A stretch of DNA of 23,065 nt from CAYJGN01 sp964369635 (GTDB lineage: Bacteria > Bacillota > Clostridia > Oscillospirales > Ruminococcaceae), in the NCBI GenBank assembly GCA_964369635.1, contig CAYJGN010000030.1, positions 1 to 23,065 on the forward strand, read 5' to 3'. A program made the position numbers and the translations under genes. A model generated the notes under the pieces. That model had not been told where the DNA came from. It ran no database searches and saw only the letters and a program-made list of their open reading frames with translations. Below are positions 14,672-21,665 of the stretch, in pieces; within the stretch, counting starts at the first letter, position 1, and every line of letters begins with the position of its first letter.

Positions 14672-15571
14672 TTATATACTATTTAAAACAGTATAAGCTA
14701 TTAATAAAACAAGTAAAATAGCAACAATTGGGGATTTTAAAACATAAGCCATATTCCCACGCGATGAAAATTCATCCGAGAATGCAACTACTTTCCTCTT
14801 GATGATTATATAAATTAGCGTGCCTATAATATTCGCAATCATCAAAATCCCATAGATAACAAGTGCAGCATCGCTGTTTACTATCACAAGCGGCACTATT
14901 GAGCCCATAAAGTTCAGCAGTATATGCAGATAAACAGCATATTTAAAGCTACCAAACCGAACAGTTATATACCCAAGAATTATACCCATTCCGGTGGTAT
15001 AGAAAAACTGGTGCAGATTTGCATGGAAAAGACCAAACAAAACCCCTTGCAAAATAATCGCATTTCTCTGCCCTAATACTAAAAGCCTTGATAGAATTAC
15101 CTGGCGAAATATAAGCTCTTCAGCAATAGGCGCTAATATAACAACAAAGGCAATAATCATCCCTATTGGCTGGTCGTAAATTAAGGTCTCAACGGGGTCT
15201 ATTGATGGTCTAGTGAATAAATCTAAAATCGGTATTACCACGATTGTTGTGAAAAGATTGAGCGCATGACTAACTCCAAGCGTTAAACAAGCATACTTAA
15301 AAAAGCTCCTTATCTTCATCTTATCAATAGAGAAATTATATCTTTTAAAGGGAAGATGCATAGCTATCATAGCGCTTCCTGCTAAAATCTGCGCTATGAA
15401 AAAATTATATAAAAGCAGATTGCTATTATCAATTGGCCTAAATACCGTTGGTATATTACTGCTTAGAAAATCTAATACAAAAACCATAGCAATCGTCACG
15501 ATAGTTCCAACAATTAAAGATGAACAGGCAACCACGCTCACCCGTCGAAGTTTTTTCTTATCTTGAAGCAT
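14672..15571 (-). CDS. CPBP-family intramembrane glutamic protease
   Basis: 299 aa polytopic membrane protein with about eight hydrophobic segments. Conserved CPBP (Abi) motifs: EExxxR as EELIFR (Glu151, Glu152, Arg156), FxxxH as FGLFH (Phe179, His183), and a later His in YLHILLNFMGS. Members are intramembrane endopeptidases in the Rce1 group. Bacterial roles include bacteriocin self-immunity and processing, but many are of unknown function, and nothing here indicates a bacteriocin. The start overlaps the NUDIX gene by 14 bp, and GGGGAGG lies 9 bases upstream inside that gene, so expression is coupled. Confidence 0.88.
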   Translation of the reverse strand: MLQDKKKLRRVSVVACSSLIVGTIVTIAMVFVLDFLSSNIPTVFRPIDNSNLLLYNFFIAQILAGSAMIAMHLPFKRYNFSIDKMKIRSFFKYACLTLGVSHALNLFTTIVVIPILDLFTRPSIDPVETLIYDQPIGMIIAFVVILAPIAEELIFRQVILSRLLVLGQRNAIILQGVLFGLFHANLHQFFYTTGMGIILGYITVRFGSFKYAVYLHILLNFMGSIVPLVIVNSDAALVIYGILMIANIIGTLIYIIIKRKVVAFSDEFSSRGNMAYVLKSPIVAILLVLLIAYTVLNSI

Positions 15572-16130
15572 TTAAAAAATCCTCCCCTCTCTCGATTAAT
15601 TTCAAATAAACAGGTATCATATCCTTTTCCCTGACAGTCTTCACTATATCCTCTTTTTTTATCCATGCAACATCGCTGTTCTCATCTGCCTTATGGCGAA
15701 TAGGCAAATTTTCATCTCCTACCAATATATATGTAAAATTTAGATGTTGATGAGCAGAAACATATTTTCCTCTCTTGAAATGGCCAAAAACAGGGAGAAT
15801 ATCTATAGAATCGACCTTGCCTGTGAGCGGCGTCACCTTTTCTATCCCAGTCTCTTCAATCGCCTCTTTCATAGCAACATATAGCATATCGCTCTCTCCA
15901 TCGGCATGTCCACCTGTCCAGCCCCAGCTATCAAATATATTATGATAAATCATAAGGACTTTTGTCGCATCTTTATTTATAACAAACCCGCTCGCCGTTA
16001 TATGGGCATATTCATTTTCTCGGGTTAATAGATTATCAAAATCGTTTAGGTATTTTAAAAACACCTGTTTATCTTTTGCCTCTCCCGCATCTTTTGGGAT
16101 ATAATTTTTAAGCTCTTCTATATAACTCAT
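15558..16130 (-). CDS. NUDIX hydrolase
   Basis: 190 aa from ATG at 16130. A GTG six bases upstream lies inside the ribosome site (AGGAG) and is unlikely to be used. NUDIX enzymes cleave nucleoside diphosphates linked to other groups. The NUDIX box is WGWTGGHADGESDML followed by KEAIEETGI (about 69-97 in total). The REUXEEXGU core is kept with Lys for Arg, and the first Glu of the box is shifted by one residue, a variant that goes with GGHADG-type boxes. The substrate is not predictable. It follows yfbR by eight bases and overlaps the CPBP gene. Sitting next to a nucleotidase, it may share a nucleotide-pool cleaning role (inference). Confidence 0.9.
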   Translation of the reverse strand: MSYIEELKNYIPKDAGEAKDKQVFLKYLNDFDNLLTRENEYAHITASGFVINKDATKVLMIYHNIFDSWGWTGGHADGESDMLYVAMKEAIEETGIEKVTPLTGKVDSIDILPVFGHFKRGKYVSAHQHLNFTYILVGDENLPIRHKADENSDVAWIKKEDIVKTVREKDMIPVYLKLIERGEDFLNASR

Positions 16131-16138
16131 CTTCACTC

Positions 16139-16708
16139 CTATTTCAATTCATCGAGCGTTAGATAAAGTCCGTCGATGAAAATTTCTATAAACTCCAGTG
16201 CCTCGGGGATATTATCCTCTTTTATCGCTCGAAGTTGCATCTCTTTTGCTATTTTAAATTCACTGTTCCCCGCTTTTTCCTCTTCGATGCACTTTATAAG
16301 TGCTGAGAGTTTGTCCGCCGCTTTTATATACCTATGAACTTCAGCTGCCGGCGCAAATGAGCAACGTATATCATCTGAAATTTCGGGCGGGAGCATTGAT
16401 AACAACTTTTCTTCCGCTGCACTCTCAACCGCCTTATAGGCTTTTTTAATCTCGGGGTTTAGGTATTTCACAGGGGTCGGAAGATCTCCTGTTAAAATTT
16501 CAGGTGCATCGTGGTAGATAGCCGATGCGAGAAACTGCCCTCTATCGAATTCTTTCCCGTTTTTTTTACAAAGCGCCCATAATAAATCTGCTATAATTGC
16601 AGTATCGAGGGTATGGAGGGAGAGAGATTCAGGGGTTGTGTTTTTCATAAGACCCCATCTGTTTATATATTTCATTCGCATAAGCATTGCAAAAAAATTA
16701 CTTTTCAC
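16139..16708 (-). CDS. yfbR: HD-domain 5'-deoxynucleotidase, YfbR-like
   Basis: 189 aa from GTG at 16708. A GTG nine bases further upstream overlaps the ribosome site GAGGTG, and the chosen start gives MKSNFFAMLMRMKYINRWGLM, which lines up with the N-terminus of E. coli YfbR. YfbR dephosphorylates deoxyribonucleoside 5'-monophosphates. Metal ligands of the HD fold are visible: His32 in SLSLHTLDTA, His66-Asp67 in IYHDAPEILTGDLPTPVKY, and a later Asp in KAADKLSALIKC. The YHDAxEILTGDLPTPVKY block is nearly identical to the family signature. It is the first gene of the operon that continues to hflX. Confidence 0.92.
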   Translation of the reverse strand: MKSNFFAMLMRMKYINRWGLMKNTTPESLSLHTLDTAIIADLLWALCKKNGKEFDRGQFLASAIYHDAPEILTGDLPTPVKYLNPEIKKAYKAVESAAEEKLLSMLPPEISDDIRCSFAPAAEVHRYIKAADKLSALIKCIEEEKAGNSEFKIAKEMQLRAIKEDNIPEALEFIEIFIDGLYLTLDELK

Positions 16709-16752
16709 TCTATCCACCTCAAAACTTAAAAATAGCGCATTTTCCTACAATG

Positions 16753-16781
16753 ATTTTACAACAAAATCGCTTAGTTGTCCA
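16753..16781 (-). promoter_or_regulatory. Promoter of the yfbR-to-hflX operon
   Basis: On the minus strand TGGACA and TAAAAT are separated by exactly 17 bases, about 45 bases before the yfbR start. This matches the housekeeping sigma-factor consensus well. It is divergent from the yfhO promoter in the same gap. Confidence 0.65.
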
Positions 16782-16818
16782 CACCACTCAATTAAATAAA
16801 ATTTCTTTTTTATTTTAA

Positions 16819-16847
16819 TTGTCTATTCTCTCAATTTTTGGTACAAT
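16819..16847 (+). promoter_or_regulatory. Promoter of the yfhO-family gene
   Basis: TTGTCT and TACAAT are separated by 17 bases. The start codon is about 67 bases downstream. The leader contains a small hairpin (AGCGA/TCGCT, 16881-16894) just before the ribosome site. Confidence 0.6.
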
Positions 16848-16914
16848 GGATAGGAAAAAAGACTAAAATAATTGAAAGAAAGCGATAAATCGCTATAAAA
16901 CAGAGGTGAAAATT

Positions 16915-19218
16915 TTGCTTAGAAAAAAAGAGAGATATCTGCAGGCCTTTTTTCTTGCTATTTTAACTGCATCGTGTATATTTATACCGTTTATAATCTA
17001 TAACGGCGGATATTTTATCTATGCTGGGGACTTTAATGCTCAACAAATTCCATTTTATATGCATGGAGCTGAGCAGATACGTGAAGGGAAGATTTATTTT
17101 GATTTCCTAACCGACCTTGGTTCAAACTTTATCGGAACCTATTCATTCTATTTCGTCGGTAGTATCTTTTTTCTGCCAGCCCTTTTATTCCCAAGCTCTA
17201 TAATCCCCTTTATAATGGCGCCTCTTCTTATCCTTAAATTCGGCGTTGCCGCGCTCACAAGCTATGCTTATATAACAAGATTCGTTAAAGATTCGAGAAC
17301 AGCTGTCCTTGGAGCTATGCTCTATACCTTCTCTGGATTTTCTATCTATAACATCTTCTTTAATAACTTTCTTGATATCATAGCCCTCTTTCCGCTGCTA
17401 CTGCTCGGTCTTGAGATGCTAATTGAAGAGGATAGGCGAGGGATTTTCGCCCTTGCTGTTATGCTAAATGCATTTAACAACTACTTCTTCTTTATCGGGC
17501 AGGTTGTTTTCGTCGCAGTATATTTCTTTGTCCGTCTCGCCGTTAAAAGAGGGATAACCTTTAAGCGTTTTCTCGTTATAGCCTTCGAAGCGGTTATTGG
17601 TTTTGGCATGGCTCTAATTCTATTTTTGCCGGCAGTGCTTGCCGTTACCGGAAACCCCAGAACCGAAACTATAATGAACGGCTATAATATGTTTTTCTAT
17701 GGGAATGCTCAGAAATATGGCGCTATCCTCCATTCGCTCTTCTTTATGCCCGATACCGCCTATTCGCTAAACTTTTTCCCCGACTCCAACGTTAAATGGA
17801 GCTCGCTCTCGGCATTTTTACCGGTATTTACGACTGTTGGTGTTTTTGCCTTCCTCGATAGATTTCGCAAAAGCTTTCTATCAACCCTTCTTAAAGTCCT
17901 CGCTGTTATGGCGCTTGTCCCATTCTTAAATTCCTTCTTCTTCGCACTAAACCACAGCTGGTATGCAAGATGGTACTATATGGCTATCCTCATCATGGCG
18001 CTTGTAACCGTTATAGCATTTGAAAACTTCGAGGCAGCTTCCTTTAAGCGGGCTTTCACCAAAACCGCCCTTTTTGTTGTCTTCTTCTCGTTAATAGGAA
18101 TTGCCCCGAAATATGTTGATGGAGAACTCGTCTTTTTCGAGCTCGCAGAAGACCCCGCAAAACTATGGGCATCTATCTCTGTTTCATTCCTCTGCCTTAT
18201 CTTTATGGCGATACTAATAGAACTTCGAATAAACGGCAAGAGAGCATATAAGCGCTCTATTGCTCTTGTTATGATTGTTTCAGTTGTTTTTGCAGCCATC
18301 CATATGGGCGGCTCTAAGATGAGCAAATCGGGCGATGACTACTATATCGACCATACTCTAAACGCCGAGATAACCTTCCCCGTTGAAGATGAGTTTTATA
18401 GGATAGACACAATAGACACCGAGGACAATTTAGGTCTTATCCTACGCAAACCATCTATCCGCTCATTCAATACCGTTGTTCCGCCATCTATAATGGAATT
18501 TTATCCTTCTGTCGGTGTTAAACGAGATGTTTCCTCAAAGCCCGATCCATCTATCTATCCTCTTCGCGCTCTTCTTTCGGTAAGATATGCAGTTGTTGGT
18601 GAGGATGAGAATTATGATGTGCCGGGATTTGAGAAGATAGATAAGCAAGGGGTTTATACCATCTATGAGAATGAGTATTATCTGCCGATGGGCTTTAGCT
18701 ACGACTATTATATAACCAAGGATCAGTATGAAGACCTTGCCGAGAGCGCAAGAGTGCATATTCTGCTAAAGGCAATAGTTCTTGACGGTGAGCAGGTTTC
18801 GAAATACTCAGAATACCTCGAGCCGCTACCTGAGGGGGCTTTCAACATGACTACCGAAGCAGACTACTATACCGACACCGAGGCGCTAATAGCCACCGCA
18901 ACGGGAACATTCACCGAAACGCAAAAGGGGTTTACTTATGATATAGTATCTGATAGCGATGAGCTAATCTTCTTCTCGGTGCCGTATGATGAAGGGTTTA
19001 CAGCTTATGTAAACGGTGTTCAAACAAAGGTAGAAAAGGTATCGAGCGGTATGAGCGCTGTTTTCTGTCCAGCTGGTGAGAATACAATAGTCTTTGAATA
19101 TTTAGCTCCGGGCTTATCTATTGGAATGATAGCTTCAGCTGCATCACTTCTGATATTTATAATCTATATTATAACTATGATAATTTTAAGGCGAAGCAAA
19201 AGAAAACGAGGAAAATAA
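16915..19218 (+). CDS. YfhO-family polytopic membrane protein
   Basis: 767 aa from TTG at 16915. The GTG nine bases earlier is part of the ribosome site GAGGTG itself; the TTG lies 6 bases after that site, so it is the likely true start. Roughly the first 470 residues hold a dozen or more membrane segments (for example FFLAILTASCIFIPFIIYNGGYF at the start, described by position about 9-31, with GDFNAQQIPFYMHG in the first outer loop). A large extracytoplasmic C-terminal domain of about 270 residues follows, then one last membrane segment and a basic tail (RRSKRKRGK). GDFNAQQ-type loops and this layout fit the YfhO family, relatives of GT-C glycosyltransferases that in Gram-positives help attach sugars to wall or membrane polymers. 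The sugar and acceptor cannot be inferred. It is monocistronic. Confidence 0.85.
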   Translation: MLRKKERYLQAFFLAILTASCIFIPFIIYNGGYFIYAGDFNAQQIPFYMHGAEQIREGKIYFDFLTDLGSNFIGTYSFYFVGSIFFLPALLFPSSIIPFIMAPLLILKFGVAALTSYAYITRFVKDSRTAVLGAMLYTFSGFSIYNIFFNNFLDIIALFPLLLLGLEMLIEEDRRGIFALAVMLNAFNNYFFFIGQVVFVAVYFFVRLAVKRGITFKRFLVIAFEAVIGFGMALILFLPAVLAVTGNPRTETIMNGYNMFFYGNAQKYGAILHSLFFMPDTAYSLNFFPDSNVKWSSLSAFLPVFTTVGVFAFLDRFRKSFLSTLLKVLAVMALVPFLNSFFFALNHSWYARWYYMAILIMALVTVIAFENFEAASFKRAFTKTALFVVFFSLIGIAPKYVDGELVFFELAEDPAKLWASISVSFLCLIFMAILIELRINGKRAYKRSIALVMIVSVVFAAIHMGGSKMSKSGDDYYIDHTLNAEITFPVEDEFYRIDTIDTEDNLGLILRKPSIRSFNTVVPPSIMEFYPSVGVKRDVSSKPDPSIYPLRALLSVRYAVVGEDENYDVPGFEKIDKQGVYTIYENEYYLPMGFSYDYYITKDQYEDLAESARVHILLKAIVLDGEQVSKYSEYLEPLPEGAFNMTTEADYYTDTEALIATATGTFTETQKGFTYDIVSDSDELIFFSVPYDEGFTAYVNGVQTKVEKVSSGMSAVFCPAGENTIVFEYLAPGLSIGMIASAASLLIFIIYIITMIILRRSKRKRGK

Positions 19219-19294
19219 CAAACTCATAGTCAGGTATCGCAGATTGAGCATAAACAATACTGACAATAAGATAAATATCGGGGAATAATAAAAG

Positions 19295-19308
19295 CCGCCT
19301 TAAGGCGG
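19295..19308. other. 14-bp perfect palindrome CCGCC-TTAA-GGCGG
   Basis: CCGCCTTAAGGCGG lies 77 bases beyond yfhO. On the minus strand it is followed by CTTTTATTATT, so it could terminate transcription coming from the right. On the plus strand no T-run follows. Similar CCGCC/GGCGG palindromes occur in the terminator at 19462-19500 and at 19541-19554. Confidence 0.5.
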
Positions 19309-19362
19309 ATACTCGTAAGGGTAGATTATATCGAAGTTTATCTGTATCTTATCCTGTTATAT

Positions 19363-19434
19363 TGTAGGGTCACGGCTTGCCGTGACCGCAAAGTTTGCAT
19401 GAATTTAGCGGACATGGCAAGCCATGTCCCTACA
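19363..19434. repeat. Inverted pair of compensated hairpins
   Basis: Two 27-bp units face each other (19363-19389 and 19408-19434), differing at four positions. Each unit starts TGTAGGG, ends CCGC and contains its own hairpin: GTCACGGC/GCCGTGAC in the first, GACATGGC/GCCATGTC in the second. The four differences form two compensating pairs, so each hairpin stays perfect. The units can pair with themselves or with each other across an 18-nt spacer. TGTAGGG-type hairpin units look like a dispersed palindromic repeat, distinct from the three cloverleaf elements. No gene is supported in 19219-19461. Confidence 0.8.
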
Positions 19435-19461
19435 CAACACCTTTTAAATTTACGAAGTTTA

Positions 19462-19500
19462 GCACAAAAAAATCCGCCAAAATGGCGGATTTTTTTGTGC
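19462..19500. terminator. Strong bidirectional terminator between yfhO and the MFS gene
   Basis: A 17-bp perfect stem (19462-19478 with 19484-19500) has a CCGCC/GGCGG top, an AAAATa-type 5-nt loop and runs of seven A and seven T. It serves the convergent genes on both sides. Confidence 0.9.
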
Positions 19501-19540
19501 TTATCTAAAATTAGAATTTTGTTAATATCCTTATCAGCAA

Positions 19541-19554
19541 CCGCCATATGGCGG
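19541..19554. other. 14-bp perfect palindrome CCGCC-ATAT-GGCGG
   Basis: CCGCCATATGGCGG begins two bases beyond the MFS stop codon on the minus strand. No T-run follows in that direction, so it is more likely an mRNA 3'-end structure than a terminator. Confidence 0.45.
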
Positions 19555-19556
19555 CT

Positions 19557-20807
19557 TTATTTCTTTTTAAATACCGATTTTTTTTGAAGGAGCGGAAATG
19601 TTACCGCGAATATGCAAGCCAATATTGCCATGACCGTGCCAAATCCATATCTATCTGCAACGAAACCCAGAAGTGGTGCGAATATCATAAGAAATAATGA
19701 TTTTAGCTGTGCTGCTGCACTTATAACGGTCGCTCTATGCGCCTTGTCGATATTATTATCTATCTCATCGACAAATATCGGTTTGCGGACATTATGCAGG
19801 ATATAAATTAAAAGATAGATAAGCAAAACAATCTGATACCATCCCGAAAAAATCGCAAGTATACAGCATAAAACAGCATATGATATATGTATTAACAGCA
19901 GGCAAGCAATGCTCGTTTTGTTACCCTTAATAAGATACGCTCTCTTTGAAAAATACGAGCTGCACAAGTTTAGTATGGCGTATGTCAGCCCTAAAACTAT
20001 AGTAAGATTATCCTGCGCAGAAATAGAGGATATCAATAAAACACCACTGCCTATTATAATCACTTCTAAAATCGGCTGAATTAGATCTTTAAGGTATGAA
20101 AAAGCAGCCTCTGCAACTCCTTCTTCGATTAGAATGTTTCGGAATTTTTTATTTAAACAGAAGTTTTCAAATACCTCAGCTATAACATCTTTAAATGAGC
20201 TTCCATGCTTTTTATCAGCTTTATCTAAAAAATTAGGGTAACTCATAATTAAAAATAAATCGATGATATAAGGAACTACCGAAAATAAAAAAATATAGCT
20301 TGCGCTCTGCACTGTAAGCATTAAAGCTATCCCTATAAAACTACTAATTGCACTTCCCATAAGGGAAAACGCTCTTGTCCTTCCATATACAAACGTCTTT
20401 TCACTCTGCCAGTTTTTCGAGTCTAAATAGGTATATATCATCGCTTTATGAGTACCTGAACGAAAGGCTTCTCCAAGTCCGAAAAAAGCCATCGCAAACG
20501 CAGCAACTATAAATGAGTTTGCAAAAAAGAATATGCTAAATGCGATTATATAAAACCCAAAACAAAAATACATCTCTTTTTTTCTGCCAAAATAATCAGC
20601 AATAATACCCGATGGTATTTCAAAAACATTTATAATAACCTCTCGAATAGCTATTAAGATACCTATTTGAAAGAGGTTTATGCCGCCACTCATAAGGTAG
20701 ATTATTAAATAAGGCTCGAAAAATTTTAAGTTTTTAAGAAAACCATACGCACAGAATTTTTTAATCTGAAAGTCCCGTAGTATATCTTTGCGCATATCGT
20801 TATTCAT
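19557..20807 (-). CDS. Major facilitator superfamily transporter
   Basis: 416 aa with about twelve membrane segments. The loop after segment 2 reads IIADYFGRKKEM, matching MFS motif A (GxxADRxGRK type), and LGLGEAF-like glycine-rich sequence follows in segment 4 (FFGLGEAFRSGTHKA). This is a proton-coupled transporter, and linkage to a PadR repressor points to efflux of a toxic compound (inference). The ATG overlaps the padR stop (ATGA), so the two are translationally coupled in one operon. Some MFS proteins of this type are annotated as multidrug or macrolide exporters; no specific substrate is visible. Confidence 0.9.
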   Translation of the reverse strand: MNNDMRKDILRDFQIKKFCAYGFLKNLKFFEPYLIIYLMSGGINLFQIGILIAIREVIINVFEIPSGIIADYFGRKKEMYFCFGFYIIAFSIFFFANSFIVAAFAMAFFGLGEAFRSGTHKAMIYTYLDSKNWQSEKTFVYGRTRAFSLMGSAISSFIGIALMLTVQSASYIFLFSVVPYIIDLFLIMSYPNFLDKADKKHGSSFKDVIAEVFENFCLNKKFRNILIEEGVAEAAFSYLKDLIQPILEVIIIGSGVLLISSISAQDNLTIVLGLTYAILNLCSSYFSKRAYLIKGNKTSIACLLLIHISYAVLCCILAIFSGWYQIVLLIYLLIYILHNVRKPIFVDEIDNNIDKAHRATVISAAAQLKSLFLMIFAPLLGFVADRYGFGTVMAILACIFAVTFPLLQKKSVFKKK

Positions 20808-21106
20808 ATCTCACCCGTCAACTCCTTAATTTTTTTCCTTGCTTCAAGCAACGTCTCTTTGCCTTTTTCTGTTATTGAATAGTATTTGCGCACCTTTCCT
20901 TGGTATATCTTACTCTCAACTACTATAAGCTGCGCTTTTTCAAGGTTGTGAAAAATTGGATAAAGCGTCCCCGGACTTATCTCATAGCCGTGGGAGCGAA
21001 GCTCCTCTATCATAAATGAACCATAAACAGCCTCTTTGCTTGCGTGGTGCAGTATATGAATTTGAATAAATCCCAAAAATAGCTTCCGAAGCACTTTGTT
21101 TTCCAT
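20804..21106 (-). CDS. PadR-family transcriptional regulator
   Basis: 100 aa winged-helix repressor. The signature ISPGTLYPIFHNLEKAQLI (about 43-61) and the wing GKVRKYYSITEKGKE are typical of PadR. There is no extra C-terminal ligand domain, so it is the short PadR-s2 type with only a terminal helix for dimerisation. GGAGGG lies 6 bases before the ATG. It is the first gene of a two-gene operon with the MFS transporter, under a promoter covered by a large palindrome. The simplest reading is autoregulated, ligand-released repression of an efflux pump (inference from family and layout). Confidence 0.93.
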   Translation of the reverse strand: MENKVLRKLFLGFIQIHILHHASKEAVYGSFMIEELRSHGYEISPGTLYPIFHNLEKAQLIVVESKIYQGKVRKYYSITEKGKETLLEARKKIKELTGEI

Positions 21107-21179
21107 ATTTTCCCTCCGTTTTTATTTGTTTAGTATTTTTTTAGTTATGCAAACTATCTTTATTCATGTTTGGTGATAA

Positions 21180-21221
21180 ATCATTGTAACGAATATCGAT
21201 ATCGATTTTCGTTACAATGAT
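21180..21221 (-). promoter_or_regulatory. 42-bp near-perfect palindrome, probable PadR operator
   Basis: Two 21-bp half sites are mirror images at 20 of 21 positions. The outer arms ATCATTGTAACGA and TCGTTACAATGAT are exact, and the centre reads ATCGATATCGAT. The palindrome starts inside the -10 box of the padR promoter and covers the expected start of transcription, the ideal place for repression. Its length could accept two dimers. Confidence 0.75.
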
Positions 21222-21245
21222 ATCATCCTTTTAAACAATTGTCAA
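21217..21245 (-). promoter_or_regulatory. padR/MFS operon promoter
   Basis: On the minus strand a consensus TTGACA (21240-21245) and TATCAT (21217-21222) are exactly 17 bases apart. The -10 overlaps the first bases of the 42-bp palindrome. The leader to the padR start is about 105 nt. Confidence 0.8.
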
Positions 21246-21274
21246 TATATCTATGCTGATTTTGTTTTTTCTTG

Positions 21275-21362
21275 TTTTTCTGGTAGCGGCATCGTTCCGC
21301 CCGCAGAAAACGCACCATTTTTTCTGGTAGCAGCATCGTTCCGCCCGCAGAAAACGCACCAT
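21275..21362 (+). repeat. 44-bp tandem duplication of the 5' end of element 3
   Basis: Copies 21275-21318 and 21319-21362 differ at one base (G21288 versus A21332). Each contains TTTTTCTGGTAGC, the left closing stem CCGCCCGCAG and the left half of arm 1 (AAAACGCACC) up to the loop CAT. Only the second copy continues into the full element. The break falls in the hairpin loop. Confidence 0.85.
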
Positions 21363-21430
21363 CGGTGCGTTTTGTCGAGCAAGCTCGACATCGGTGAATT
21401 GATTATCAATTCACCTCTGCGGGCGGGGCG
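21337..21430 (+). repeat. Cloverleaf element 3 (three hairpins inside a GC-rich closing stem)
   Basis: The closing stem pairs CCGCCCGCAG (21341-21350) with CTGCGGGCGG (21417-21426), 10 bp perfect. It extends to 14 in RNA by two U-G and two G-C pairs. Arm 1: AAAACGCACC/GGTGCGTTTT (21351-21373). Arm 2: GTCGAGC/GCTCGAC (21374-21389). Arm 3: GGTGAATTGA/TCAATTCACC (21393-21415). Only three bases separate arms 2 and 3. The first two arms match element 2 read on the minus strand, including the join CGCCCGCAGAAAACGCAC; the third arm is unrelated. Confidence 0.85.
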
Positions 21431-21483
21431 AGGCGGAGCGATGAAAGGCGGAGCGAAGCGGAACGGGGCGGAACGGGGCGGAA
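21421..21483 (+). repeat. G-rich purine repeat tail of element 3
   Basis: Repeats of GGCGGAGCGA and GGCGGAACGG (the latter twice in tandem near 21458-21480) follow the right closing stem, as the GGC/GGT repeat follows element 1. A C-rich stretch with seven or more C lies at 21587-21600. Between 21484 and 21620 no gene is supported. Confidence 0.65.
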
Positions 21484-21620
21484 ATGCAAACAATTCTAAA
21501 GTTTCAGCCGCCTTAAATTTCCATACAGCAGTCGAGGTAAATCAAAAACTTCTAAAGAGCAGAGCGACTATTCCCCTATCTTATCTGCCCCCCCCGCCGC
21601 CTACCACCTAAAGAATATCA

Positions 21621-21650
21621 AAAAAACGATGTGTTTCCACATCGTTTTTT
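21621..21650. terminator. Bidirectional terminator after the ABC permease gene
   Basis: AAAAAACGATGTG pairs perfectly (13 bp) with CACATCGTTTTTT around TTTC, 15 bases beyond the permease stop codon. Confidence 0.88.
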
Positions 21651-21665
21651 ATCTTTTACAAACAA

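Noticed and set aside
21251..21611. Opposing frames through element 3
   Set aside because: Both cross the palindromes and purine repeats and give Arg/Gly or Pro/Ala low-complexity protein with no ribosome sites.
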